This document shows, piece after piece, positions 47,294-55,176 of a DNA stretch of 61,674 bases; within the stretch, counting starts at the first letter, position 1, and each line of letters starts with the position of its first letter. The position numbers and the translations under genes were made by a program. The stretch is from DASXSB01 sp036506275 (GTDB lineage: Bacteria; Methylomirabilota; Methylomirabilia; Rokubacteriales; CSP1-6), in contig DASXSB010000011.1 of the NCBI GenBank assembly GCA_036506275.1, positions 1 through 61,674 of the forward strand, read 5' to 3'. A model generated the notes under the pieces. That model saw nothing but the letters and a program-made list of their open reading frames with translations, was not told the DNA's origin and did no database searches.

Positions 47294-49399
47294 CTAGTGG
47301 TCTTCGGCGGAAGCGGAGAGCGTGGGCGCGGGTGGGTGCGCGCGCGCGAGGAGAACCGACCACACGGGCGTGGAGGAGGCCCGGACGCGGGCCACCCGCG
47401 GGGCCGCCGGCGTCGCCGGCGCGACACGCGCCGGCCGCGCCTCGGTGGGCGGGCGCGCGGGCTTGCGCTCGTGCTTGGCGCTGGTGGCTTCCTCCTCCTC
47501 GTCCCATTCCACCGCCGCCGCGACCGGGGGCGCGAGGGGGGTGCCGGCGTCGAAAGCGACGGCGAAGACGAGGATGAAGATCAAGCGCGCGGCGATCATT
47601 TGCCCCAGTTTACCGCACGACGCCCGCGGCGGCACCGCGTCGCGCTTGCTGATGAGCCAGCGCCCCAGGGCCAGATGCGGCAGGCCGGACCGCTCGAACG
47701 TGCTCACCGCGTCCTCGGCGGAGCAGACGAGCGGCTCGCCGTGCAGATTGAACGAGGTGTTGAGCACGGCGCCCACGCCCGTACGCCGCTCGAACTCCCG
47801 GATCAGGCGGTGGTATTCCGGATTCCACGCCTCCTCGAGGATCTGCGCACGGGCGCTGCCGTCGTGAGGATGGATGGCGGCCGCGATCTCCTCCCGATGC
47901 TCGGGCGCGGTGGGAAACGTCAGCATCATGTAGGGCGAGGAGAACGAGCCGGGGTTCTCCAGGTAGTCGTCCGCGCGCTCGCGCAGGATGGTGGGCGCGA
48001 ACGGCATCCAGAAATCGCGGTTCTTGATCATGGTGTTGATCAGGGAGACGGCGCCGCGATCGGTGGGATGGGCGAGGATCGAGCGATTGCCGAGCGCGCG
48101 CGCGCCGAACTCCATCCGGCCTGCGCAGCGGGCGACCACGGCGCCCTGTGCCAGCAGCTCGGCGATCCGCGCCTCCATGCAGGCGGGCTCGGTGACGTCG
48201 TGACGGCGGGCGAGGTCGCCCGCGCGCAGGAGCGCCTCCACGTCCGCATCCGCGATGGCGGGACCGAGGTACGCGGGACCGAACGGCTGGGGGGCGGGGG
48301 CGACGCCGCGGTCGGCGCAGAGCCGGAGGTAGCCGAGGTAGGCGGCGCCGACGGCGTTGGACTCGTCGCCGCAGGACGGGAACGCGAAGAATTCCCGCAC
48401 CCAGTCCTGCCCCGCGACGAGCGCGTTGGCGCGAACGTTCATGAAGACACCGCCGCCCACCGCCAGCCGGTCGCCCCCGTGGCGAGCGTGCATGAGCGCG
48501 GACCACTCGACGAGGCTCTCCTCGAGGACGCGCTGGGCGCCGCCGGCGATGGCGTCGAAGCGCAGGCCGAGGGTGGCCTCCAGGAGTGTCCGGTAACGCG
48601 ATCCCCGGCGCTTCCATTCGAACCGGCACGGCGTGTCGTCCACGAAGTCGAAGACCTCGCGGAAGGCGGCGGCCGCGCGCGCCGTCGCCGCCTCCGATGC
48701 GTAGCGGGCGAGGCCCATCACCTTGTACTCGTGCTCGCCCGCCTTCATGCCGAGGAGCACGGTCACGAGCGAGTAGAACGAGCCGAGGGAGCCCGGGCCC
48801 GTCGGCGTCGCCTCGTGACGGCGGAGCCGGTCGCCGTCGCCGGTGGAGGCGGTGGCGCAGAGACCGTCGCCGGAATTGTCATTGGTGAGGACGAGGGCGC
48901 GCGCGCCTTCGAAGGGGGAGCCGTAATAGGCGGCGGCGGCATGACAGGTATGGTGATCGACGGTGACGATGCGCTCGCACCCCACGCCGAGATGCTCGCT
49001 CACCTCGGAGAGGCGCTCCGCGTCGGAGAGGCCGTACTTGCCGCGGGCGCGGCGCGCGAGGCCGAGACGAGCACCGAGCTTGCGCGCCCGTCGCTCCAGC
49101 CGGTGACGGCGGTCGGCGGTGAGCGCGACGCCGTAGTACTGGCGGTGGTAGGCCTCGTCGTGGAGGAGGCGGTTCATCCATTCGCGGGCGGCGGCGTGGG
49201 CGCCCGCGAGCACGACGAGGTCGATGTCGGTGGGCGCGAGGGACAGGTCGCGCAGGAGCGCCTCCACCGCCCGTCGCGGGTAGCCGGCGTCGTTCTTGAG
49301 CCGGGAGAAGCGCTCCTCCGACGCGCACGCCACGATCTTGCCGTTGTGGAGGACGGCCGCCGTCGCGCAGTGGGTGTCGGAGATCCCGAGGACGATCAT
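47294..49399 (-). CDS. NodU/CmcH-family O-carbamoyltransferase with C-terminal membrane tail
   Basis: A 701-aa protein. The YrdC-like/Kae1-type N-part: 'IVLGISDTHCATAAVLHNGK', 'HHTCHAAAAYYGSPFEGARA' (metal-binding HxxxH), 'GLARYASEAATA', 'AVGGGVFMNVRANALV' and 'RMEFGARALGNRSILAHPTD' (carbamoyl-phosphate R-x-G-ARALGNRSI). It ends normally at about 585 ('GLPHLALGRWLISK'). An extra 115 residues follow: a hydrophobic segment (about 602-618, 'MIAARLIFILVFAVAFDAG'), an acidic patch (DEEEE) and a Pro/Ala/Arg tail. Internal Met601 at 47599 could start a separate 101-aa product. It would carbamoylate a hydroxyl of a sugar or antibiotic-type substrate. It lies 4 bases after livF. Confidence 0.88.
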   Translation of the reverse strand: MIVLGISDTHCATAAVLHNGKIVACASEERFSRLKNDAGYPRRAVEALLRDLSLAPTDIDLVVLAGAHAAAREWMNRLLHDEAYHRQYYGVALTADRRHRLERRARKLGARLGLARRARGKYGLSDAERLSEVSEHLGVGCERIVTVDHHTCHAAAAYYGSPFEGARALVLTNDNSGDGLCATASTGDGDRLRRHEATPTGPGSLGSFYSLVTVLLGMKAGEHEYKVMGLARYASEAATARAAAAFREVFDFVDDTPCRFEWKRRGSRYRTLLEATLGLRFDAIAGGAQRVLEESLVEWSALMHARHGGDRLAVGGGVFMNVRANALVAGQDWVREFFAFPSCGDESNAVGAAYLGYLRLCADRGVAPAPQPFGPAYLGPAIADADVEALLRAGDLARRHDVTEPACMEARIAELLAQGAVVARCAGRMEFGARALGNRSILAHPTDRGAVSLINTMIKNRDFWMPFAPTILRERADDYLENPGSFSSPYMMLTFPTAPEHREEIAAAIHPHDGSARAQILEEAWNPEYHRLIREFERRTGVGAVLNTSFNLHGEPLVCSAEDAVSTFERSGLPHLALGRWLISKRDAVPPRASCGKLGQMIAARLIFILVFAVAFDAGTPLAPPVAAAVEWDEEEEATSAKHERKPARPPTEARPARVAPATPAAPRVARVRASSTPVWSVLLARAHPPAPTLSASAEDH

Positions 49400-49403
49400 C
49401 GCC

Positions 49404-50150
49404 TCACCCGCGAATCGTTTTCATGACGGTCTCGTTGCCGAACACGTCGGCGGGGCGGCCCTGGAAGATGATCTCCCCGCGATCGATGGCGTAGAGGCGA
49501 TCGGCGACGCGGGCGGCGTTCACGAGGTTGGACTCCGCGATCAGGATGGAGATGCCCATCGCCTTGATCGCGCGCACGGCGTCGATGAAGCGCGTGACGA
49601 CCACCGGCGCCAGTCCCTCGAACGGCTCGTCGAGGAGCAGGATGGAGGGCGCGAGCGTCATGGCGCGCGTGATCGCGACCATCTTCTTCTGGCCGCCGCT
49701 CAGGAAGAGTCCGCGTCGCTTCAGGAAGCCGCGCACCTCGGGGAACACCGCGAAGGCGTCGCCCTCGCCGCCCGCCCCCCCGGGCCGCGCCGGGGCCGGC
49801 GCCGCCAGCCACGTCGTCACTTCGAAGTTCTCGGCGACCGTGAGGTCGGGAAAGATGCCGCAGTCTTCGGGCGCGTAGCCGATGCCGAGCCGCGCGCGCT
49901 CGTAGGCGGGCAAGCGCGAGATGTCGCGGCCGCCGAGCACGATACGGCCCCCGCGGAGAGGGAGAAGTCCCATGATGCTGTCGATGGTGGTGGTCTTCCC
50001 GGCGCCGTTGCGGCCCACGAGACACACCGCCTCCGCCGCTCCCACCGACAGCGAGACGCCGCGCAGGATCTGGGCGGGGCCGCGGAACGTGTCGATCGCT
50101 TCCACCGCGAGCGTGCCGGCGGTGACGGGCGCCGCGGACACCGCCGTCAT
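49404..50150 (-). CDS. livF: Branched-chain amino-acid-type ABC transporter ATP-binding protein LivF
   Basis: A 248-aa ATPase subunit: Walker A 'VCLVGRNGAGKTTTIDSIMG', Q-loop 'GIGYAPEDCGIFPDLTVAEN', signature 'LFLSGGQKKMVAITRAMTLA', Walker B 'SILLLDEPFEGLAP'. The signature is LSGGQ as usual, and an 18-residue Gly/Ala insert (PAPARPGGAGGEGDA) lies before it, in place of the normal length. LivF pairs with LivG on the cytosolic face. The start ATG 50150 overlaps the livG stop (ATGA). Confidence 0.95.
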   Translation of the reverse strand: MTAVSAAPVTAGTLAVEAIDTFRGPAQILRGVSLSVGAAEAVCLVGRNGAGKTTTIDSIMGLLPLRGGRIVLGGRDISRLPAYERARLGIGYAPEDCGIFPDLTVAENFEVTTWLAAPAPARPGGAGGEGDAFAVFPEVRGFLKRRGLFLSGGQKKMVAITRAMTLAPSILLLDEPFEGLAPVVVTRFIDAVRAIKAMGISILIAESNLVNAARVADRLYAIDRGEIIFQGRPADVFGNETVMKTIRG

Positions 50151-50899
50151 CGCGTTGCCGTCCCGATGAGGGTGGTGGTCACCAACTCGTTGGCCCGGAT
50201 CTCGGCGGGGGTGCCGTCGGCGAGGATCGTCCCCTGGTGCATGGCCACGATGCGGTCCGAGTAGTTGAAGACGACGTCCATGTCGTGCTCGATGATGGCG
50301 GCCGAGATGCCTTCCGACCGCACCACCGAGGTGATGATGTCCATGATGGGCGCCTTCTCGCGCGTGCTGACACCGCTCGTGGGCTCGTCGAGGAAGAGCA
50401 GCTTCGGTCGGAGCGCGTACGCCACCGCCACGTCGAGCAGCTTCCGCTCGCCCTGGGAGAGACCGCCCGCCAGCACGCGTGCCTTCGGCTGGAGGCCGAA
50501 CGTGTGCAAGACCTCGTATGCCTCCTGCCAGACCGCCTGATCGGCGTCGGCGAGCGCCATCAGCTTTCGGGTCTTGCCGTCGCGGGCGAAGATCGAGAGG
50601 GCGACGTTGTCGACGGCGGTGAGCTGATCGAAGAGGTTCACGAGCTGAAAGCTGCGGGCGACCCCCGCTCGGATGCGTTCGTGAACGGACTGGGCGGTGA
50701 CGTCCGCGCCCCGGAAGAAGATGTGGCCCTCGTCCGCCCGCAGGAGCCCGCTGATGAGGTTCACGAGCGTCGTCTTGCCGGCGCCGTTGGAGCCGATGAG
50801 GGCGAGGACCTCGCGCTCCTTCACCGTGAAGTCGACGTGATCGACGGCGTGCGTGTCCCCGAAGTACTTCACGAGGCTCTTCGTCTCGAGCAGGCTCAC
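50147..50899 (-). CDS. livG: ABC transporter ATP-binding protein LivG
   Basis: A 250-aa ATPase subunit: 'VLALIGSNGAGKTTLVNLIS' (Walker A), 'GVARSFQLVNLFDQLTAVDN' (Q-loop), 'LAGGLSQGERKLLDVAVAYA' (signature LSQGE), 'PKLLFLDEPTSGVSTREKAP' (Walker B; the usual LDEPTAGL is LDEPTSGV), 'SAAIIEHDMDVVFNYSDRIV' (switch His). The start is GTG 50899 in the livM stop. Together with LivF, LivH and LivM it drives uptake. Confidence 0.95.
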   Translation of the reverse strand: MSLLETKSLVKYFGDTHAVDHVDFTVKEREVLALIGSNGAGKTTLVNLISGLLRADEGHIFFRGADVTAQSVHERIRAGVARSFQLVNLFDQLTAVDNVALSIFARDGKTRKLMALADADQAVWQEAYEVLHTFGLQPKARVLAGGLSQGERKLLDVAVAYALRPKLLFLDEPTSGVSTREKAPIMDIITSVVRSEGISAAIIEHDMDVVFNYSDRIVAMHQGTILADGTPAEIRANELVTTTLIGTATR

Positions 50900-51840
50900 T
50901 CGCTCCGCCTCCAGCGTGAGAGCAACCGGCCCGCCGTCCCCACGATGCCGGTGGGCAGCGACAGCACGAGGACCACGAGGACGACACCCAGGAAGAGCTG
51001 CCAGTAGACGGTGTAGCCGACGGCAAAGGTCTTCAAGTAATTGAAGACGACGGCTCCGATGATGGGGCCACCGAAGGACCGGAAGCCGCCGAGCACGGTC
51101 ATGAACACGATCTCGCCTGAGAACTGCCAGTAGAGGACGTCGGGCGTGGTGAGACCGTTCAGGGGCACCCACAGCGCCCCCGCCAGCCCCGTGAACACAC
51201 CCGACACCAGGAAGGCGACCCAGCGATAGCGCCACACCTGGATGCCCACGAACTCCGCGCGCACCTCGTTGTCGCGGATGGCCTGGAGCGCCTTGCCGAA
51301 GGGCGAGTTCACGATCACCCACATGAGGGCGACGCAGGCGAAGAAGATCACGAGCACGTAGTAGTAGTAGGCGTGGGCGAGGAACGCGATCTTGTCGCCC
51401 TTGCCGGTGGCGATCCCGAGCAGCGTGGGCGTGGGCACGCGGAGCCCATCGGTGCCGCCCGTGACCCAGAAGAACTTGAAGGCGAGGCTCCACAGCACCT
51501 GGGAGAGGGCGAGGGTGAGGATGCCGAAGAAGATCCGCGTGTAGCGCACGCAGACGGTCCCGAACAGGGCCGTGATGAGGACGGAGCCCGCGACGGCGCC
51601 GAGGAGGAACAGCTCCATGGAGGCGGTGCCGAGGTACTTCACCATCAGCGCCACCGAGTAGGCGCCCACGCCGAAGTACGCGGAGTGGCCAAAGGAGAGC
51701 AGTCCCGTGTAGCCGAGGAGCAGGTTGAAGCCGAGGGCGGCGATGGCCATCACGAGACCGTAGGCGAGGAGAATCGTCTGGTACTCGCCCGCCACCAGTG
51801 GCACCAGGAGCAGGGCGATCGCGAGCGGCACCGCGTACAT
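50896..51840 (-). CDS. livM: ABC transporter permease LivM
   Basis: A 314-aa permease with about ten helices. The family motif 'AIAALGFNLLLGYTGLLSFG', 'HSAYFGVGAYSVALMV' and 'RYRWVAFLVSGVFTGLAGAL' (with A-x-x-G near the EAA loop, 'IRDNEVRAEFVGIQVWRYRW') are typical. I chose ATG 51840. GTG 51885 (...VAVPLPRRSARVTAA) would add a basic N-terminus and is also possible. It is separated from livH by 151 bases with two hairpins. Confidence 0.93.
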   Translation of the reverse strand: MYAVPLAIALLLVPLVAGEYQTILLAYGLVMAIAALGFNLLLGYTGLLSFGHSAYFGVGAYSVALMVKYLGTASMELFLLGAVAGSVLITALFGTVCVRYTRIFFGILTLALSQVLWSLAFKFFWVTGGTDGLRVPTPTLLGIATGKGDKIAFLAHAYYYYVLVIFFACVALMWVIVNSPFGKALQAIRDNEVRAEFVGIQVWRYRWVAFLVSGVFTGLAGALWVPLNGLTTPDVLYWQFSGEIVFMTVLGGFRSFGGPIIGAVVFNYLKTFAVGYTVYWQLFLGVVLVVLVLSLPTGIVGTAGRLLSRWRRSE

Positions 51841-51902
51841 GGCGGCGGTGACGCGGGCGGAACGGCGGGGAAGCGGCACCGCCACCGTGCTCAATGTTCT
51901 TG

Positions 51903-51968
51903 CTGGGGGCCCCGAAATGGCCCCCAGACCCCCAACGCTCGGACGCACCCCGGCGAAGCCGGGGTGCG
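51903..51968 (-). repeat. Two perfect stem-loops between livH and livM
   Basis: Hairpin A: CTGGGGGCC (51903-51911) with GGCCCCCAG (51919-51927), 9 bp, 7-base loop. Hairpin B: 11-bp stem (51944-51954 with 51958-51968), 3-base loop. Neither is followed by a T-run in the minus direction. They may stabilise the upstream livH message or set different levels of LivH and LivM; they could also be copies of a dispersed palindromic repeat. This 151-base gap holds nothing else that I can see. Confidence 0.6.
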
Positions 51969-51991
51969 CCTCGACATCGCCATACCCTCTC

Positions 51992-52867
51992 TCATGCGCG
52001 GCCGAAGAGCCCCGCCGGCCGTACGAGGAGCACGATGGCGGCGATGAGATAGAGGACGGCCAGCTCGATCTCGGGGAACAACGCGATGCCGGCCTCGCGC
52101 ACGAACCCCACGATGAGCGCTCCCACCAGCGCGCCCTCCAGGCTTCCGAGGCCACCGATGACGACCACGATGAAGGCGAGCACGAGCGCGTCCACGCCCA
52201 TGCCGAGCACGGCGGACTGGCTCGGCACGATGATGGCGCCGCCCAGCCCCGCCATGAAGCAGCCGAGCGTGAAGGCTTCCACGTAGATCCGGTTGACGTT
52301 CACGCCGAGCGCGGACGCCATGCGCATGTTCTGCGAGGTGGCGCGGAGGACGACGCCGAACTTCGTCCGATAGATGAACGCCCACAGAAAGGCGGCGGCG
52401 GCCGCGCCCACCCCGATCACCAGCAAGTTGTAGTTCGGGTACGGGTTGCCGTTGATGGAGACGCTGCCGAGATTTTCCCACAGAGCGCTCGCCGACAGCG
52501 GATACGGTCCCCACAAGAAGCGCATGACGTCCTCGAGAATCATCAGGAGCCCGAACGTCACCAGGAGCTGGTACTCCTCGGCCCGCTTGTAGAACGGGCG
52601 CAAGAGCGTCGGCTCCAGGAACGCGCCCACCGCCGCCGCCGCCAGCGCGCCCGCGGGCAGCAACACGTACAGCACCGCCGTGGGGGCGCCTGCGCCCGCC
52701 AGCCCCACCGTCCACGCCGTGACGTAGGCGCCGAACGCGTACAGGTTGCCGTGGGCCAGGTTCACGATGCGCATGACGCCGTAGATCAGGCTGAGGCCGC
52801 CCGCGATGAGGAAGAGGACGGAGGCGTAGAGCAGGGCGTTCAGGAGATGGATGGGCACGAAGTCCAT
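51992..52867 (-). CDS. livH: ABC transporter permease LivH
   Basis: A 291-aa permease with eight or nine helices: 'LLNALLYASVLFLIAGGLSL', 'IYGVMRIVNLAHGNLYAFGA' (the N-H-G motif of LivH), 'YRTKFGVVLRATSQNMRMAS' (EAA-like loop with R-A), 'AFIVVVIGGLGSLEGALVGA'. The start ATG 52867 overlaps the stop of the upstream gene (TGATG), so it is translationally coupled to it. The stop precedes the hairpin region. Confidence 0.95.
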   Translation of the reverse strand: MDFVPIHLLNALLYASVLFLIAGGLSLIYGVMRIVNLAHGNLYAFGAYVTAWTVGLAGAGAPTAVLYVLLPAGALAAAAVGAFLEPTLLRPFYKRAEEYQLLVTFGLLMILEDVMRFLWGPYPLSASALWENLGSVSINGNPYPNYNLLVIGVGAAAAAFLWAFIYRTKFGVVLRATSQNMRMASALGVNVNRIYVEAFTLGCFMAGLGGAIIVPSQSAVLGMGVDALVLAFIVVVIGGLGSLEGALVGALIVGFVREAGIALFPEIELAVLYLIAAIVLLVRPAGLFGRA

Positions 52868-55122
52868 CAGGGCCCCACTCGGAACGGGATGACTTTCACG
52901 TCCGCATTCACGACGTTCTCGTCGAGGACGAGAGCGGTGAGGACACGGTACTCCCCCGGCGCGAGCTTGCCGCCGAGATCGATCACCACGCGCGCACCGT
53001 CGAGCATCTCCGAGACCCCGGTGAGCGCGACCGTCCCCTGCCCGTCCACGACCGCGTAGTGCGCGACCGGCGTCGGCTCCCGCAGGGTCTCCCCGGCGGG
53101 CTGCGGCCGGAACGGCTCCCGCACGATCGTGTGCGAGCGTTCGAACTTGGCCACGCGCTCGACGTCGGCGTCGAGCTCCAGCCGATCGCCCCGCCGCTCC
53201 GCGCGCGTCACGTAGGCCCGGCGCGGGAACGGGTAGCGATCGTAGCTTCCCACCCCGAGCGGATAGCTGAGGTCGCGGAAGACGGCCAGCACCACGGCCT
53301 CCGGTGTCCACGTCCCGAGCTGGTAGGGGCCGTTCGCGACGAGCAGATGACCGTGCGTCCGATAGAAGCGCCGCAACGCCGCCCATCGCTCGCGCACCTG
53401 CTCGACCTTGACGACGCCGCGCAAGGCGGGCGGGACGTACGTCGTGCGCTCGAACTCCGCCAGCAGCGACGCCAGACGGTCCTTCACCCGCGCGTCCCGC
53501 GCGAGGTCGAGCCACGGCACGCCGCGCCGCTTCGCTTCTGTTTCCGAGAACGCGGCGATCCCGCGCGCGACGGCCGTCTCCATGAGCGCCGTCAGCTCCC
53601 ACGGAATGGCCGTCCACGGGGGCGCCATCGCGACCGCGGCGTCGGCGGGGACGCCGCCGCCCAGGTAGACCTCGACCTCGGGGATGTCGTAGGCGACCTG
53701 CACCTCGCCCAGGTCCCGGACCTCGGTGTCGACCTTTACCACCCGCACCGCGACGAGCGCCTCGCGCAACGCCGCCGTGGCGCGATCGACCTCGGGATCA
53801 TAGGTCGAGGCGCCGCGGCGGCCCCAGCGATACGGAAAGCCATACGCGTGCAGGATGTCGGCGCCGCCCATCTTCGGCCCGTGATGGAAGCGCGAGGCGA
53901 GCACCCGATAGACGATCTTGATCTCGGCCTTCGCGCCCGCCGGCACCGGCCGCAGGACGCCCGTGGCGGGATCAGGGGCGAGCGCGTCGGCTGGTACGTC
54001 CGTCGTCGTCTGCGGCGCCCCGGGCCGCACCCGATTGGGCAGCCAGCTTCCGTTCTGCGGCGCGGGGAGGAGGGCGGCATCGCCGACGGCGGCCCAGATG
54101 AGCCGCCCACTGTCGTCGGTGAAGCCGGCGATCGGGTTCCACGCGGCGAGCGGCCGTCGCTCCGTCCCCACGCGAAGCCAGCCGTTCCACGGAAAGTCCT
54201 TGAGCTTGACCGTGCGCAGGAAGATCGCGGAGCCGAGGCCGCTCTGGGCGTCGTACGCCACGTTCTCGACGCCCTCCGAGTACTCGACGCTGAAGACCTC
54301 CCGGCGCGGCGTGTAGCCCACGCTCACGCGCTCGCAGCCGCGCGTGAGCGAAGAGACCAGCCGTCGCTCGACGTTCACGCGCTCCGTCGTGCTCGCGTAG
54401 CGTCCGTGCACGCGGCGCTCGAACGCGTCGTCAACCGCGCGCTGGGTCTCACCGTCCGTGATCGCGGAGGCGTAGAGGCGGTAGGCCTGGAACCATCCCT
54501 CCTTGATCCACGACGGCCCCCGCCAGCCGTTCAGGCTCGTCATGCGCGCGGGGCCGATGTCACGCGCATCGAGCTCTTCGAGCGTGGCATCGCCTTCCGC
54601 CTCCACCACGCGCACGCCCGCCGCGCGGAGCGCATCCGCCCACGGTCCCCGCGCGCGCACGCGCAGGGCAGCGCCGCCGCTGCCCGCTGTCCCCGCTTTC
54701 CGTCGCGCCGCGTCGGCGAGATCGGCATGGGCGAGGTAGTCGTCGTGATACGGCGTGACCGGATACGGGTGGAACGTGTAGCCCGGGCGCGGCGTGGAGA
54801 GGGCGGCGAGCACGCGCGCACCGGCCGCGCACCGTACGGCGGCGTCGCCGGCCCCTCGGTTGAAGGTGAGCACCACGTAGCTCCCGAGCGACTCCGCCGC
54901 GGCGACGTGTGCGGGAAGCGGACCGCCGCGGAACGGGTCAGCACCGACGTAGGCGTGCAGCGACGGCTTCCGGAGGCGCGCCGCCGCCGCGTCCGGCGTC
55001 ACGAATTCCACCTTGATCTCTTGCGGATAGAACGACGGATAGAACGAGATCTCATGACCGGCGTCGGCCACGCCGGACGCGAGCGCACCCAGGAGCACGA
55101 TGAGGAGAAGCGCGATGCGCAC
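52867..55122 (-). CDS. Unrecognised 751-aa exported protein inside the liv operon
   Basis: A signal peptide (MRIALLLIVLLGALASGVADAG) is followed by a 730-residue periplasmic protein. Its second half (about 420-690) resembles extracellular solute-binding family 5 (peptide/nickel-type) proteins: 'FHHGPKMGGADILHAYGFPY', 'TAIPWELTALMETAVARGIA' and 'VANGPYQLGTWTPEAVVLAV', the last typical of the SBP5 region. The first half, with 'HEISFYPSFYPQEIKVEFV', matches nothing I can name. The middle segment 'DAQSGLGSAIFLRTVKLKDF' may be a second lobe. It lies between the type-I SBP gene and livH, is coupled to livH by TGATG, and should be co-produced with the importer. It may be an accessory or alternative ligand-capture protein. 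Moderate confidence in gene, low in function. Confidence 0.7.
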   Translation of the reverse strand: MRIALLLIVLLGALASGVADAGHEISFYPSFYPQEIKVEFVTPDAAAARLRKPSLHAYVGADPFRGGPLPAHVAAAESLGSYVVLTFNRGAGDAAVRCAAGARVLAALSTPRPGYTFHPYPVTPYHDDYLAHADLADAARRKAGTAGSGGAALRVRARGPWADALRAAGVRVVEAEGDATLEELDARDIGPARMTSLNGWRGPSWIKEGWFQAYRLYASAITDGETQRAVDDAFERRVHGRYASTTERVNVERRLVSSLTRGCERVSVGYTPRREVFSVEYSEGVENVAYDAQSGLGSAIFLRTVKLKDFPWNGWLRVGTERRPLAAWNPIAGFTDDSGRLIWAAVGDAALLPAPQNGSWLPNRVRPGAPQTTTDVPADALAPDPATGVLRPVPAGAKAEIKIVYRVLASRFHHGPKMGGADILHAYGFPYRWGRRGASTYDPEVDRATAALREALVAVRVVKVDTEVRDLGEVQVAYDIPEVEVYLGGGVPADAAVAMAPPWTAIPWELTALMETAVARGIAAFSETEAKRRGVPWLDLARDARVKDRLASLLAEFERTTYVPPALRGVVKVEQVRERWAALRRFYRTHGHLLVANGPYQLGTWTPEAVVLAVFRDLSYPLGVGSYDRYPFPRRAYVTRAERRGDRLELDADVERVAKFERSHTIVREPFRPQPAGETLREPTPVAHYAVVDGQGTVALTGVSEMLDGARVVIDLGGKLAPGEYRVLTALVLDENVVNADVKVIPFRVGP

Positions 55123-55130
55123 GAAAGACG

Positions 55131-55171
55131 GCGGGGGACGAGCGGGGTCGAGAGACCCGCCCGTCCCCCGC
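55131..55171 (-). terminator. Long hairpin after the substrate-binding protein gene
   Basis: GCGGGGGACG (55131-55140) pairs perfectly with CGTCCCCCGC (55162-55171); a further inner stem GGGTC/GACCC lies around a GAGA loop. It begins 5 bases after the SBP stop on the minus strand. There is no T-run, so it is likely a partial terminator or message stabiliser. That would let the binding protein be made in excess of the permease, as is common for periplasmic SBPs. Confidence 0.65.
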
Positions 55172-55176
55172 GACCG

